Assembly (NCBI GenBank): GCA_023386955.1
Contig: JAEWIS010000017.1
Location: forward strand, 62,001 to 126,000
DNA from: Bacillota bacterium
Lineage (GTDB): Bacteria; Bacillota; Bacilli; Paenibacillales; NBRC-103111
DNA: 64,000 nucleotides
Reading direction: 5' to 3'
Each line of letters opens with the position of its first letter. The first letter of the stretch is position 1. The notes beneath the pieces were generated by a model, which saw nothing but the letters and a program-made list of their open reading frames with translations, did not search any database and had not been told where the DNA came from. Positions 43,917 through 53,367 of the stretch are shown in pieces. The position numbers were made by a program, and so were the translations under genes.

Positions 43917-44795
43917 TTACCCTTTCACCGCACCGATCATAACGCCCTTCACAAAATACTTCTGCAGGAAGGGGTACACCACCAGAAGCGGCACCAGCAT
44001 CACCACAACCCCTGCGGACCGGATGGATTCCGGCGTAATTAGCTGCTGCGCCTCCTCCGGGCTGATATTGTTCAGGCTCTGCAGCAGGGACTGGTTGGCC
44101 ACCATACTCTGCACCAGCACCGACAGATTATATTTGGCCGTGGTGTTGATGTTGATGAGCAGGCTTTGGAAGGCATTCCAGTACCCCACGCCATAGAACA
44201 GCGTCAGGGTGGCCAGCACCGGCAGGGACAGAGGCAGCACGATTCTCGCCAGGAGGCGCATCTCACTGCAGCCGTCCATCTCAGCGGCTTCATATAGCTC
44301 ATCGGGAATATTTTCGAAGAAGGATTTCAGCACCATCATGTTATAGGCGCTCACCAGACCGGGCAGCCACAAGGCCCAGTAGGTATCCAGGATGCCCAAG
44401 GCGCGGTTCACCAGAAAGCCGGGAATCAGGGGAACGCCCATCAGCATGGTGAACACGATGGCCATAGTCAGAAACTTCCTGGCGTAGAAGAACTTGCGGG
44501 CCAGCGGATAAGCCGCCAGAATGGTAAACACCATGCTGAACAGGACGCCGCCTGCCGTAATAACCACACTGTTCTGGAAGCTGCGCACAATCGGAGTGCC
44601 CTTAATCAGAGTTTCATACGATTCCAGCGTAAAATCCACCGGGAAGATGCCGACATTGCCGCTGGCGATGGCCCCGTAGCTGCTGAAGGAAAGGGACACG
44701 ATGTTCATCAAGGGAAGCAGGCAGCTCAAGGCAGCCAGAATCAGCAGGCAGTTGTTCACAATGTAAAAGATCCGTTCGCCTTTTGACATTCTCAT
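43917..44795 (-). CDS. Carbohydrate ABC permease, LplC type (second sugar operon)
   Basis: 292 residues, six helices, EAA loop at YEAAEMDGCSEMRLLARIVLP (in residues 170-195), ending KGVMIGAVKG as in the first operon's LplC-type protein. The open frame begins at 44858, inside the preceding gene; AAAGGAG 10 nt upstream supports the ATG at 44795. Last gene of the operon, 16 nt after the LplB-type permease, then terminator. Confidence 0.9.
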   Translation of the reverse strand: MRMSKGERIFYIVNNCLLILAALSCLLPLMNIVSLSFSSYGAIASGNVGIFPVDFTLESYETLIKGTPIVRSFQNSVVITAGGVLFSMVFTILAAYPLARKFFYARKFLTMAIVFTMLMGVPLIPGFLVNRALGILDTYWALWLPGLVSAYNMMVLKSFFENIPDELYEAAEMDGCSEMRLLARIVLPLSLPVLATLTLFYGVGYWNAFQSLLININTTAKYNLSVLVQSMVANQSLLQSLNNISPEEAQQLITPESIRSAGVVVMLVPLLVVYPFLQKYFVKGVMIGAVKG

Positions 44796-44811
44796 AGCGG
44801 GTAAGCTCCTT

Positions 44812-45789
44812 TCACCACAGGGATTGGTTAAATTTGCGGGCCAACTGGTTAGCGGCAAGCACCAGGGTGAAGCCGATCACCGACTCAAACAGCCCCATGG
44901 CGGTGGTAATGCTGTACAGACCGCTCTGAATACCGATGGTGAAAATGTAGGTGCTGATCACATTGGACACATCGGAGACAACGGCGTTTTGGAGATTGTA
45001 TACCTGATCGAAACCAACCTCCATAATCCGTCCCATGGACAGAATGGACATCAGGGTAATGACAGGCAGAATACCCGGCAAAGTCACATGCCAGATTTGC
45101 TTCAGCTTGCCGGCCCCGTCAAGCGCAGCAGATTCATACAGATGGGGATCAATGCCCCCCACAGCCGCCAGATAAATGATTGCACTAAACCCGGCCTCCT
45201 TCCAGATTCCGGAGCCGAAGAAGATGGCCATCCATGAGCCGGTTTGATACAGGAAGGTAATGGGCTCCCCGCCCATTTTGACGATCAGGGCATTGATAGC
45301 CCCCGCCTGGGTACCGAACAGCGTCACCACGATACCGCCGATAATAACCCAGGAGAAAAAGTGAGGCATGTACAAAAGGGTTTGCACCGATTTTTTCAGC
45401 CAGGTTTTTCTCACTTCATTGAGCATTACAGCAATGAGAATCGGAAACGGAAAACCGATGACAATGGACAGGAGACTAATCATAAAGGTGTTTCGGATAA
45501 TCAGAAGAGTCTGGGGATTGCTGAAAATCATGCGGAAATTATCCAAGCCCGCCCACGGACTACCCAACACCCCCTGCATCAGATTGTACTGCTTAAAGGC
45601 GATAATATTGCCCAGCATTGGTACATATTTGAAGGTAATGAAGAAAATTGCCACCGGCAAAAACATCAGAAGCAGCGGCATATTTCGCCGCAATCTTCCT
45701 TTGGAATTCCTTCTGAGGGCTGCACCTGCAGCGGGGTTTACCGCTCCGGGGATGCCGGCTTGTATGGTTTCATTCGCGCTCGATTTCAT
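44812..45789 (-). CDS. Carbohydrate ABC permease, LplB type (second sugar operon)
   Basis: 325 residues: a 38-residue hydrophilic N-terminus, then six helices starting MPLLLMFLPVAIFFITFKYVP. EAA loop at YESAALDGAGKLKQIWHVTLP (about 210-230). GGAG stands 6 nt before the ATG, and the start overlaps the stop of the preceding enzyme gene in ATGA. Partner of the LplC-type permease and the lipoprotein at 47782; the ATPase must come from elsewhere. Confidence 0.9.
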   Translation of the reverse strand: MKSSANETIQAGIPGAVNPAAGAALRRNSKGRLRRNMPLLLMFLPVAIFFITFKYVPMLGNIIAFKQYNLMQGVLGSPWAGLDNFRMIFSNPQTLLIIRNTFMISLLSIVIGFPFPILIAVMLNEVRKTWLKKSVQTLLYMPHFFSWVIIGGIVVTLFGTQAGAINALIVKMGGEPITFLYQTGSWMAIFFGSGIWKEAGFSAIIYLAAVGGIDPHLYESAALDGAGKLKQIWHVTLPGILPVITLMSILSMGRIMEVGFDQVYNLQNAVVSDVSNVISTYIFTIGIQSGLYSITTAMGLFESVIGFTLVLAANQLARKFNQSLW

Positions 45790-47645
45790 GATTCCGCTCC
45801 TTTCGGGACTGCTCCGGGAACGGAAATCTCCCAGGCATTATAGTCCCACCGTATCCCGCCGAAGCCCGGCTTACACTCCATAATTCCGCTGCCCAGCTCC
45901 GAATGGAGATGCCGGTTATCCAGCAGAGGCCAGCCCTCATAATCCACATCTTCCCCATTGACCTGTCTAGCGCCATCGTACCGGATAAAAAGTCTGTCTC
46001 CTCCCGGCACGGTGAAGGCTACCTCCGGTTGGTCGGCACCCAGATCCGCCTGGATATCCGTCTCTTCCAGGACCTGCTTGCAAAAGCGTACCAGCTCCAG
46101 ATGGGCTTGGGCGGATTCGGTGTCTGACGCCGGCTCCCGGATGAACCTGTCCGGCTCTGCCGTTACCACCAGCAGAGCATTGCGCAGGCCCGGGCTGCGC
46201 AGCCTCTTTTCTCCCGCCGCTTCCGTCCAGATCCAGGGCTTCAAGGTTTTAAAGGCAAACATCACAGTACCGCCATGGGCAAACAGCCACCCGTCCTTTT
46301 CCTCCGAAACAAGCACTGCCGAAGGGTCCAGGAAACCGTCAATGTAGGGATCCCGGTCCGAAGGAAAGGGCTGCCGCGGCCCGTATTGATAGCTCTCCCC
46401 GGGAGGAATGTTATACAGTGCCACCAGCGCACCATTATGCTGCAGCACCTGCTCATACGGGGACGAGCCCAGCCACTTGCCTACATAATCCTCTGTCTCA
46501 TGGCCAAAATCCGGGAATGGATGGGTAAAAAAGAACGCGCTCCGGTTCGCTTCCCCATCCCACATCAAGGACCAGCGTCTCATTTGGCCGGACCAGACAA
46601 TATCCCCCTGCCTGCCGTCCCACATGCTTCCCAAGGTGTAACCGGGCGTAACCCAGCTAAGCTTGCGCACACCACGCCGGCTGATATAGCCGTAGCCCTT
46701 GGCACCGCCGCTCTCCGCCTGATGGGTTTGGTGTCCATCATGGGCTCGGTCCTCCCGGGCTACCAAATCATGAGTTTCCCGGTGGAGAAAGGACTCATCC
46801 CGTTCTTGGGCCGCCGCCGCCAGCGCATCAGGTACCCGGTAGCCGGACAAAGCCAGAATGGAGCTGTAATGGGGCTCGCCCAAGGACAGATCCGGTGTCC
46901 GCCCGCCGAAATACAGCCAGGAGGAGGCGATTCCCCCTTCCGCAGCACCCTCTTCATTAGTGGGATGGTAATCCCGGGAATGGGCCCCGGTGAACCGCCC
47001 GTTCTGCCAGTCCCCTGTTGTGTTGGCCAGATACCAGTCCATCATCATGCCCGCTTGTTTGGCCAGCTTCGGGTCCTCCGCGAAATCATACAGGCTGGCT
47101 AATGCGGTCAGATAAAACACACTATACGTAGTAGAATCGAATTCTCCTTGCCCGTAGCGGACCACCCGGGAGAAATATTGCTCCAGATAGGAAACGCATC
47201 TTTCCCTGATCTCCGCTGCCAGCTCCCAATCGGGCCAACGCTGCGCAGCCAGTATGCCTGCGGCCGCATGCATGATTTTATGGTTCTCCGTACCGCCCTC
47301 CATCCGGTAATGATCCTTGGCGGTAAGGTACGCCTTAATGTCTCCGGTGAGGCCCTCACCCATCAGCCCGCCGAAGCGGTACAGGCAATCCGCCAGCCCG
47401 TGGCGGACAAACATGGACTCTCCTCCCGGATCCTTGCACACCTGGGCCAGACTCTCCAAAGCCCAGTCCTTGTCCTTCCCCAAACCCAGCCGGCCGATGG
47501 CCAAAAACACATGTCTCCGGGAACGGTCCCACTCCGGCACTGCAAGCTCCGGCAGCTTCTCCAGCAGCAGCTGCGCCCGCCTGCGGAACTGTTCCTCCAG
47601 CGCTGTATCCAGCGACAGTATTGCTCTTTCCTGGTGGGTATTCAT
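45786..47645 (-). CDS. Putative glycan-active enzyme (alpha/alpha toroid plus beta-sandwich)
   Basis: 619 residues, no signal peptide. The first 300 residues are helical with regular Trp/Tyr-rich pairs (SSWLYFGGRTPDLSLGEPHY), the second half is beta-rich (RKLSWVTPGYTLGSMWDGRQGD, WDYNAWEISVPG), an arrangement seen in polysaccharide lyases and some glycoside hydrolases. I do not recognise a specific family and name no catalytic residues. Inserted between the binding lipoprotein and the permeases, it very likely acts on the imported oligosaccharide. A GTG at 47654 opens the frame; CGGAG placed 8 nt before the ATG at 47645 decides the start. It overlaps the next gene by 4 nt. Confidence 0.72.
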   Translation of the reverse strand: MNTHQERAILSLDTALEEQFRRRAQLLLEKLPELAVPEWDRSRRHVFLAIGRLGLGKDKDWALESLAQVCKDPGGESMFVRHGLADCLYRFGGLMGEGLTGDIKAYLTAKDHYRMEGGTENHKIMHAAAGILAAQRWPDWELAAEIRERCVSYLEQYFSRVVRYGQGEFDSTTYSVFYLTALASLYDFAEDPKLAKQAGMMMDWYLANTTGDWQNGRFTGAHSRDYHPTNEEGAAEGGIASSWLYFGGRTPDLSLGEPHYSSILALSGYRVPDALAAAAQERDESFLHRETHDLVAREDRAHDGHQTHQAESGGAKGYGYISRRGVRKLSWVTPGYTLGSMWDGRQGDIVWSGQMRRWSLMWDGEANRSAFFFTHPFPDFGHETEDYVGKWLGSSPYEQVLQHNGALVALYNIPPGESYQYGPRQPFPSDRDPYIDGFLDPSAVLVSEEKDGWLFAHGGTVMFAFKTLKPWIWTEAAGEKRLRSPGLRNALLVVTAEPDRFIREPASDTESAQAHLELVRFCKQVLEETDIQADLGADQPEVAFTVPGGDRLFIRYDGARQVNGEDVDYEGWPLLDNRHLHSELGSGIMECKPGFGGIRWDYNAWEISVPGAVPKGAES

Positions 47646-47713
47646 CAACCTCACTCCGTTTCCGATCTTCCTTCAGCCCGTCTGTCCACTCCGGTCACCC
47701 CCGGAAGAACCAG

Positions 47714-47745
47714 CCGGCAGGCGGAGGCTTTCCCTCCCCTGCCGG
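47714..47745 (-). other. Strong hairpin between the lipoprotein gene and the enzyme gene
   Basis: CCGGCAGGCGGAGG (47714-47727) pairs with CCTCCCCTGCCGG (47733-47745). No T-run follows on the minus strand, so it is likely a partial terminator or an mRNA-stabilising end that raises binding-protein over permease levels. Confidence 0.55.
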
Positions 47746-47781
47746 TCGTGGATTCCAGCCGTGATGCTCCGGCAGGTTGGC

Positions 47782-49455
47782 TTATTTTTTCAGAAGCTTG
47801 TCGGCTTGCTCGCCGAATTCATACAGGTCCTTCAGCATAAAGGCAGTGTCCTTGTTTGCGGTGTACCACTTGGCATAGAACTCATCCACCTTGGTGCCGC
47901 CAGCGGCTTCCCAGGTTTTCTTGGAGGTGTCCAGAGCTTGTTGGGCCGTGAAGGTTTTGCCGCTGACAATAGCCTTCAGCCAGTTATCCTTGATCTGCTG
48001 GTCCACATTCTTCGAGATCATGGTCAAATCGGCAGGCAGTACAGGCAGGTACTCCGGCTTCAGCGTAGGAATCGGACGGTCCTTGCTGACATAGGCGGCT
48101 TTGGCATCGTCGGTGAGCTTTTGGATAATGGCTTGAGTGTCGTTCTTCGGCTTAAAGGTGGTGTTGCCCCACAGCAGGGAGGAACTCATCATCGCCAGGT
48201 CACCGGTATAGGAAGCTTCAATCTTGTTCTTCTCCGCATCGATGGTTTCCGGCACGCCGTCGGCATCGCGCTTCCAGTGAACGCCTTCCAGACCCTTGCT
48301 GACGGTAAGGGAAACATCCGGCTTGATCATGAAATCAATGTATTGCATAATGGCTTTTTGGTCCTTGGCCTTAGCATTGACAATCCCCACCATCTGGATC
48401 GGGCTGGATACGACCGGGCTGAACTGGCCGTACTGGGTGGAAGGCAAGGGCAGAATAGCCAGCTTAACATCCGGTGCATTCTGCTTCAGCGTATCGTAAT
48501 CCTTCTCTGCAAGGCTTTGGTGCATGTAGATGCCCAGCTTGCCGCTGAGGAAATCCTGCTTGGCTTTTTCGCCGTTTTTGTCGGCCAGGAAGTCCTTATC
48601 TACAATGCCCGCGTCAAACAGCTTCTTCTGGAAGTCTACAGAAGCAGACTGGCGTTCCCATTCATGGACAAAATTGCTGCCGTCTATGCGCCAGGCCACT
48701 TCACCGTAACCGAACATGTGGCTGACAATGGAGAAAGCGTTGCCGCTTAAGTTTACGCCGAAGGTATCCTTTTTGCCGTTGCCGTCCGGGTCCTGCTCGG
48801 TGAAGGCTTTGGCTACATTAAACAGCTCATCTGCGGTTTTCGGAGTGGACAGCTTCAGCTTATCCAGCCAGTCCTGACGGATAAAGATCATATGGCCGGC
48901 TGTCAAAGGCGACACCTTGCCGATTTCATACAGCTTGCCGTCATCCTTGGTCCCAAGCTTCTTCAATTGGGGGAACTGCTTCATCAGGTCCTTGTAAGTG
49001 GTGCTGTATTTCTCCACCATTTCGTCGATGGGGGCCAACAGCTTTTGGCTGTACCACAAATTCCGGTAGCCGGTATCATACTCCAGAATCAGGTCCGGCG
49101 CGCTGTTGCTGGCGAACAGGGTGTTCAGCTTCTGCAGGGACTCCCAACGGGGAACGGGAACATATTGTACATCCACCGGGCCGTTTTTGATGATCCACTC
49201 GGTCCAGCGGTTTTTGTCCCAGTTGCCTTCCTGGGGAGGAATGTTGTTGCGGTCATATATAGTTGCTGTGATTTTGCCTCTTGCCGCAGCGGTAGGTGCT
49301 GTTGAAGCAGCCGTGGTTGCGGAAGCGCCGGTGGTTGGGCTTGTGCTGCTGGATGCACCATTATCATTGCTGCCGCAGCCTGCCAGAAGCATACCTGCCG
49401 CGGTTACCATCACCGTGCCGCCCATTGCTGCCTTCTTCCAATTATGCTTTGCCAT
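47782..49455 (-). CDS. Extracellular sugar-binding lipoprotein (second sugar operon)
   Basis: 557 residues. Signal peptide and lipobox in the first 28 residues (MVTAAGMLLAGCGSN), then a Ser/Thr/Ala tether and a family-1 solute-binding domain (about 55-540) with LDKLKLSTPKTADELFNVAKAF and DPDGNGKKDTFGVN, the latter a typical calcium-like loop of the LplA group. First gene of the operon lipoprotein-enzyme-LplB-LplC. GGGGG precedes the ATG. The next upstream gene on the same strand, at 50204, encodes a membrane AraC regulator that probably controls the operon. Confidence 0.9.
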   Translation of the reverse strand: MAKHNWKKAAMGGTVMVTAAGMLLAGCGSNDNGASSSTSPTTGASATTAASTAPTAAARGKITATIYDRNNIPPQEGNWDKNRWTEWIIKNGPVDVQYVPVPRWESLQKLNTLFASNSAPDLILEYDTGYRNLWYSQKLLAPIDEMVEKYSTTYKDLMKQFPQLKKLGTKDDGKLYEIGKVSPLTAGHMIFIRQDWLDKLKLSTPKTADELFNVAKAFTEQDPDGNGKKDTFGVNLSGNAFSIVSHMFGYGEVAWRIDGSNFVHEWERQSASVDFQKKLFDAGIVDKDFLADKNGEKAKQDFLSGKLGIYMHQSLAEKDYDTLKQNAPDVKLAILPLPSTQYGQFSPVVSSPIQMVGIVNAKAKDQKAIMQYIDFMIKPDVSLTVSKGLEGVHWKRDADGVPETIDAEKNKIEASYTGDLAMMSSSLLWGNTTFKPKNDTQAIIQKLTDDAKAAYVSKDRPIPTLKPEYLPVLPADLTMISKNVDQQIKDNWLKAIVSGKTFTAQQALDTSKKTWEAAGGTKVDEFYAKWYTANKDTAFMLKDLYEFGEQADKLLKK

Positions 49456-49494
49456 TCTTGTAAATCCCCCTTCGCATGGATAGATGCGTGCTTT

Positions 49495-49511
49495 ACGTAA
49501 AACGCTTACTT
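49495..49511 (-). promoter_or_regulatory. Cre-like operator before the second sugar operon
   Basis: On the minus strand GTAAGCGTTTTAC resembles the catabolite-responsive element core (AAGCGTTTTA) with mismatches at its ends. It lies about 40-55 nt upstream of the lipoprotein start. Candidate CcpA or LacI-family site. Confidence 0.35.
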
Positions 49512-49885
49512 GCGGTGATCGGTTTTCCTTTGACGATGCTCGGCGCTTTCGTAAAGCTCCTCGATTGCAGAATACAACAGCCGCAATGCCCCGGGCAATT
49601 TACATGTTTCCCGGACTAACCGATCGGCCAAAATCGTGGGCTAACCGGAAATCCCCGATAAACCAAACAGAAAAAAACATCGACTAACCAAGCAAAAAAT
49701 CCAGGTGTGGCGCGGGTTTGCGGGGAATATCCAACCCGTACCCGTGATTTCCATAATCAACCAATCAGTTACCCGTGAAATCTCATGGCATACAGTATGC
49801 CTCCGAAACTCTGCTTCCCCTCACCTGGCCGATAAAATCTATTAGCAGCCAGCGTTAATTTATACCGCGCACGCCTCTTCCGAAT

Positions 49886-50070
49886 CTAACGGAAGTGAGC
49901 GCCGTTATTTGCCCTAAAATTGGCCCTTTTCAATTTTAACGGAAGCTACAGCCTTTATTTTGCTTCGACACCATCTCTTAGGCTCATTTTGCCGGGAATA
50001 GCGTCTCCTGCTTCCGTTAGAAAATTCAAAACCCTATCCGGGGCCTAATAAGGGCTCTCACTTCCGTTAG
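49886..50070. repeat. Array D: four units, pitch 50/61/50 bp
   Basis: Units of 24 bp at 49886-49909 and 49936-49959 (forward, TAACGGAAG...TTATT) and 49997-50020 and 50047-50070 (inverted, AATA...CTTCCGTTAG). Unit 1 forms TAACGG/CCGTTA pairing. Begins 134 nt downstream of the AraC regulator stop at 50204. Nothing else but the cre-like site is seen in 49456-50203. Confidence 0.88.
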
Positions 50071-50203
50071 AATCGCCTCCAAAAACAAACAAGGGCCGCT
50101 ATTCTCCCTTCGCGGAAGAACGCGGCCCTCGCCTTATGACCCGCCGCGCATGGGTCCAGCCAGCCAACTAACCAGTTTACGTGCCCGCCTGAAGGCACCA
50201 GGC

Positions 50204-52456
50204 TTACCCGGTATGGCTTTTGCGGTAATCACCGGGAGTGACCCCTTCGATTTTCTTGAACGCGCGGATGTATGAAATATCGTGGATGTAGCCCACCGCA
50301 TTGGCGATCTGCTGCAGGGACAGCGACGTTTGCGTCAGCAGCCTCTTGCTCTCCTCAATCCGGACATGGACCATAAAGTCCACCAGCTTCACGCCAAAGG
50401 CTTCCTTGAACAGACGGCTCAAGTATTTGCCGTTCAGCCCAAAGCGGTCGCACAGATGAGTCAAAGACAGATCCGGATTGGCGAATTCCGTTTCCATATA
50501 GGCCTTGACTTCCTTCATCAACGCCAGATGGCTCCGGCTTTCCCGGTAGGTCTCCAAGCGCTGATGGAAAGCCTCCAGGATCCCGAGGAAGCGGATTTCC
50601 GTATCCTCCGCCAAATCGAACTGCTCCTTGATAGCCAGGAGCTGAGGCTCCGTATCCTCCCGCCAGTCACTCTGGACCTCCTCGGGAAATTCCGAAAGCT
50701 CCCGCCGCAGCTGCCCGATAATCGCCTCCAGAAGGCGGGTATGCTCCTCACGGGTAAAGCTTTTATTGCGCTGCTCCCGGAAAATCTCCGAAAACAGCGG
50801 GCGCCAGTCAGGCTCCCCAGCCCGGTAAGCATGGGCGAAGCTGCGCAGCTCCTTGCCGTCATAAGGCAGGCCGCCTCCACTATCCGCAGGAGCCTGATCC
50901 CGCTGCCGGATAATCCGGTTCAGCCCCAAGGCGGGCTTGAAGGACAATGCCTTGGATGCCGTCCGGTAGCTGGGGGGCAGCTCGGCCAATTCCCCGGCAG
51001 CCGTTCCGATCCCCGCCGTCACCGTAAACTCCAGGTTATGCTCCACCCAGGCCCGAACCTGCTCCGCCAAACCGGCAACCAGCAGCTCGCAGGCCTCCGG
51101 TGAACCCTCAATCCGGTACAAGGCCGCTACCCGGTGCTGGTCCGTCCACTCTGTCCAAACCTCCATGGGCAGCGCTTCCTTCTCGGCCACCTCCCGGATG
51201 ACGCTAATCAGCACAAATTTCAGCAGAGAGAAATCCCGATAGGTGTATTTGCCGGTCACCTCGGCGTACCGGTCGATTTCGTACAGGCCGATGGCCATGG
51301 CTTCGCCTCCGCCCGGAGCCTTCATGCCGAAGCGCTGCAGCTCCTGCTCCCACTCCTCCTGGCCGATGCTGCGGTAACCCTCCAGCAGCTCCAGGAAAAA
51401 ATGCCGCCTCCGGAATTGGGAGTCCTCCTCGTGCATCTTGCGGAAGGTGTCCGATTCCTCAATAAGCCTGTCGATGGCCCGTTCGATAAACCGGAACTCG
51501 TCCTCCCCTTTTTTACCCGAGGCCTCATTCTTCTTGGATGCATATTCCTCCACCCGGTGAATCAGCGATTCGATGGGGCGGTAATTACGTTTGGTGATGA
51601 AGGTGATCCAGGCTGAACCGGCCACCACCACACCGATGCCGATAGCCGCCCAGATATAAGAGAACACCGAGAAGAATTGAAAAATCTTAATATCATGAAC
51701 CCCGCTCCGGTAGGTCCATCCGGTGTACGGGGAGCTGATTTCCGTCAGAACGGAGCCGGGCACAGACCCGTTGGGGTTGGAGCTCAGCATCAGGGAGCCG
51801 CTCTTATCCCGGACCTCCAGATAGCTGATGCTGGAGTTGGACAGCTCCACCAGAGACCGCTCCAGATTATGGAGACTGATGTTCACCACCACCAGCCCCT
51901 CGCCGCCGGTCAGCAGCGGGTACTTGCGGGTGATGGACACCACCTCCGGCGTCCCTGTGTCCTGACCCGGCAGCTCCTGATAACGGCGCACCTTGGACAG
52001 CTGGTACAAATCCGGCGCCTGTCTCATTTGCTCAATAAACCCCTTGTCCCCGAAGCTGTCCACCGGCAGCAGCATGTTGCCGCTTAACACAGTGGAGTCC
52101 GCAGTCCGGTACAGATAGACAGAGTCGATGTAATTATTATAATTGGACAGCTGGTTGATCTTCTTGGAAACCTCGTATATAGTATACGGCTGCTGCTCCT
52201 CCTGGGTGGATGCGAAAAATTGCTTCAGCAGAGCTGCCGATTCAATTTCCTGAACCAGCATGCTGTCGATTTCCTTCATGGAATGGTCAATAAGCTGGAT
52301 GACATGATTTACATACGCCCGATTGGCGTTCACCGTCTCCCGGTGGGACAGCTGGCTGATCAGCAGGAAGGTCAGCACAATCAGCACGGATACCAAGGTG
52401 AAAAAAACCGGAAAATAGGATAAAAGCAACCGGTAAAACCATTTTTTCTGCTTCAA
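50204..52456 (-). CDS. Membrane-bound AraC family regulator with extracytoplasmic sensor domain
   Basis: 750 residues. One helix near 12-33 (FFTLVSVLIVLTFLLIS) and one near 280-300 (IWAAIGIGVVVAGSAWITFI) enclose a Cache-type extracellular domain. A long cytoplasmic linker follows, and the last 100 residues are an AraC DNA-binding domain (LTHLCDRFGLNGKYLSRLFKE and IANAVGYIHDISYIRAFKK). This is a one-component fusion of sensor and activator without kinase. The longest frame starts with a TTG at 52474 inside the GGGAGG ribosome site; the TTG at 52456, 10 nt after GGGAGG, is preferred. Its likely target is the sugar operon starting at 49455. Confidence 0.88.
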   Translation of the reverse strand: MKQKKWFYRLLLSYFPVFFTLVSVLIVLTFLLISQLSHRETVNANRAYVNHVIQLIDHSMKEIDSMLVQEIESAALLKQFFASTQEEQQPYTIYEVSKKINQLSNYNNYIDSVYLYRTADSTVLSGNMLLPVDSFGDKGFIEQMRQAPDLYQLSKVRRYQELPGQDTGTPEVVSITRKYPLLTGGEGLVVVNISLHNLERSLVELSNSSISYLEVRDKSGSLMLSSNPNGSVPGSVLTEISSPYTGWTYRSGVHDIKIFQFFSVFSYIWAAIGIGVVVAGSAWITFITKRNYRPIESLIHRVEEYASKKNEASGKKGEDEFRFIERAIDRLIEESDTFRKMHEEDSQFRRRHFFLELLEGYRSIGQEEWEQELQRFGMKAPGGGEAMAIGLYEIDRYAEVTGKYTYRDFSLLKFVLISVIREVAEKEALPMEVWTEWTDQHRVAALYRIEGSPEACELLVAGLAEQVRAWVEHNLEFTVTAGIGTAAGELAELPPSYRTASKALSFKPALGLNRIIRQRDQAPADSGGGLPYDGKELRSFAHAYRAGEPDWRPLFSEIFREQRNKSFTREEHTRLLEAIIGQLRRELSEFPEEVQSDWREDTEPQLLAIKEQFDLAEDTEIRFLGILEAFHQRLETYRESRSHLALMKEVKAYMETEFANPDLSLTHLCDRFGLNGKYLSRLFKEAFGVKLVDFMVHVRIEESKRLLTQTSLSLQQIANAVGYIHDISYIRAFKKIEGVTPGDYRKSHTG

Positions 52457-52570
52457 TCTGCTGGCGCCTCCCAAAAGATGTCTAAGCTGCTCCCTCGTAT
52501 GCCGAAAACCCTTACAGCTTGTTCTATGCCTATCTTACCCTATCTTCCAAGCCTTGCCTACCTGAAAGCC

Positions 52571-53275
52571 TTAATGCCCCTGAGTCAGACCCGGAGACAC
52601 CCCCGCAGGTTTGCCAGACAGCAAGAGGCCAATCCCCCACAGGAGCTTAATCGCGATATCGATATATACAACCACATCAAATGAAATATCCGCCATCCAT
52701 ATCCCTGCCAGCGCATTAACCGTCAACAGGATAGCCAGCAGAAACATGGATCGTCCATGCACCCATGCCATCGGAACAAAATACAGCCCAATCGCCAGAA
52801 AAGCACCCAGCCAGACCAGCCGGAAATTCCCGTCCCCGAAATGGGGGCCCCCAACCAGTAGCATGACCACAAACATAAAAATGATGGAGGCAAGCGTCAG
52901 CTTGTTTTGTCTGGAGGTTGGCGGTCCGTAGGAAAGCTTTCGGGCTAATTTTTTATTGGATAGAATGCCGAAACCCCTGCCATATAGCCGAATGAAAACA
53001 CGGGCATGGAAATAAGCTGGCTCCCCCCGACAAGCTTCCCGATCAGGATGACCGCGGCCACCCAAACCAGCCAGGGTGTGTTTGCAAACTCCGAGGGGAG
53101 CAAATTTTGCCGAATTTTCGTTCCAAACAAGGCACTTTCGTGAAGGCGTACCGGGGGTACGTCAAACGGAAGTAACGCGGGATGGGGCGAAAAGACGGTG
53201 AAAGGTGCCCTCAAGCGGGTTTGCAAACACAGCCTAAACCCCACATACCCTTTTGTTCAAAAACGCTGCCTTCAT
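52571..53275 (-). pseudogene. Broken small membrane-protein gene with MITE-like insertion and frameshift
   Basis: Two reading frames encode what looks like one membrane protein. The distal part (52571 to about 52950) has four hydrophobic helices (LASIIFMFVVMLLVGG, LVWLGAFLAIGLYFVP, MFLLAILLTVNALAG, YIDIAIKLLWGIGLLLSG). The proximal part (WLVWVAAVILIGKLVGG ... FGYMAGVSAFYPIKN) is in another frame. They meet at a run of six A near 52950; one extra A would join them as YPIKKLARKLS. Further upstream a 153 bp element (53078-53230) interrupts the gene, and the original start is probably the ATG at 53275, which has AAAGGAGGA. The family is not recognised. The A-run could be a sequencing error, the insertion could not. 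Confidence 0.65.
53078..53230. mobile_element. MITE-like element with 12 bp terminal inverted repeats
   Basis: Perfect inverted ends GTGTTTGCAAAC (53078-53089) and GTTTGCAAACAC (53219-53230); the next bases inward are also similar. It is 153 bp long, has no open reading frame of note and an inner GTACC-GGGGG-GTAC hairpin. It lies between the ribosome site/start and the body of the membrane-protein gene. No target duplication is certain. Confidence 0.65.
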
Positions 53276-53309
53276 TGCCCGCTCCTCCTTTGTTTCCCCT
53301 CATCCAACC

Positions 53310-53347
53310 AAAAAGCGCCCGGGCTCCGCAAGCAGAGTCCAGGGCGC
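53310..53347 (-). terminator. Terminator of the leuA transcript
   Basis: GCGCCCGGGCTC (53315-53326) pairs with GAGTCCAGGGCGC (53335-53347), with one bulge; five T follow on the minus strand. Confidence 0.8.
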
Positions 53348-53367
53348 ATTTGATGTGTTGATTGGCA

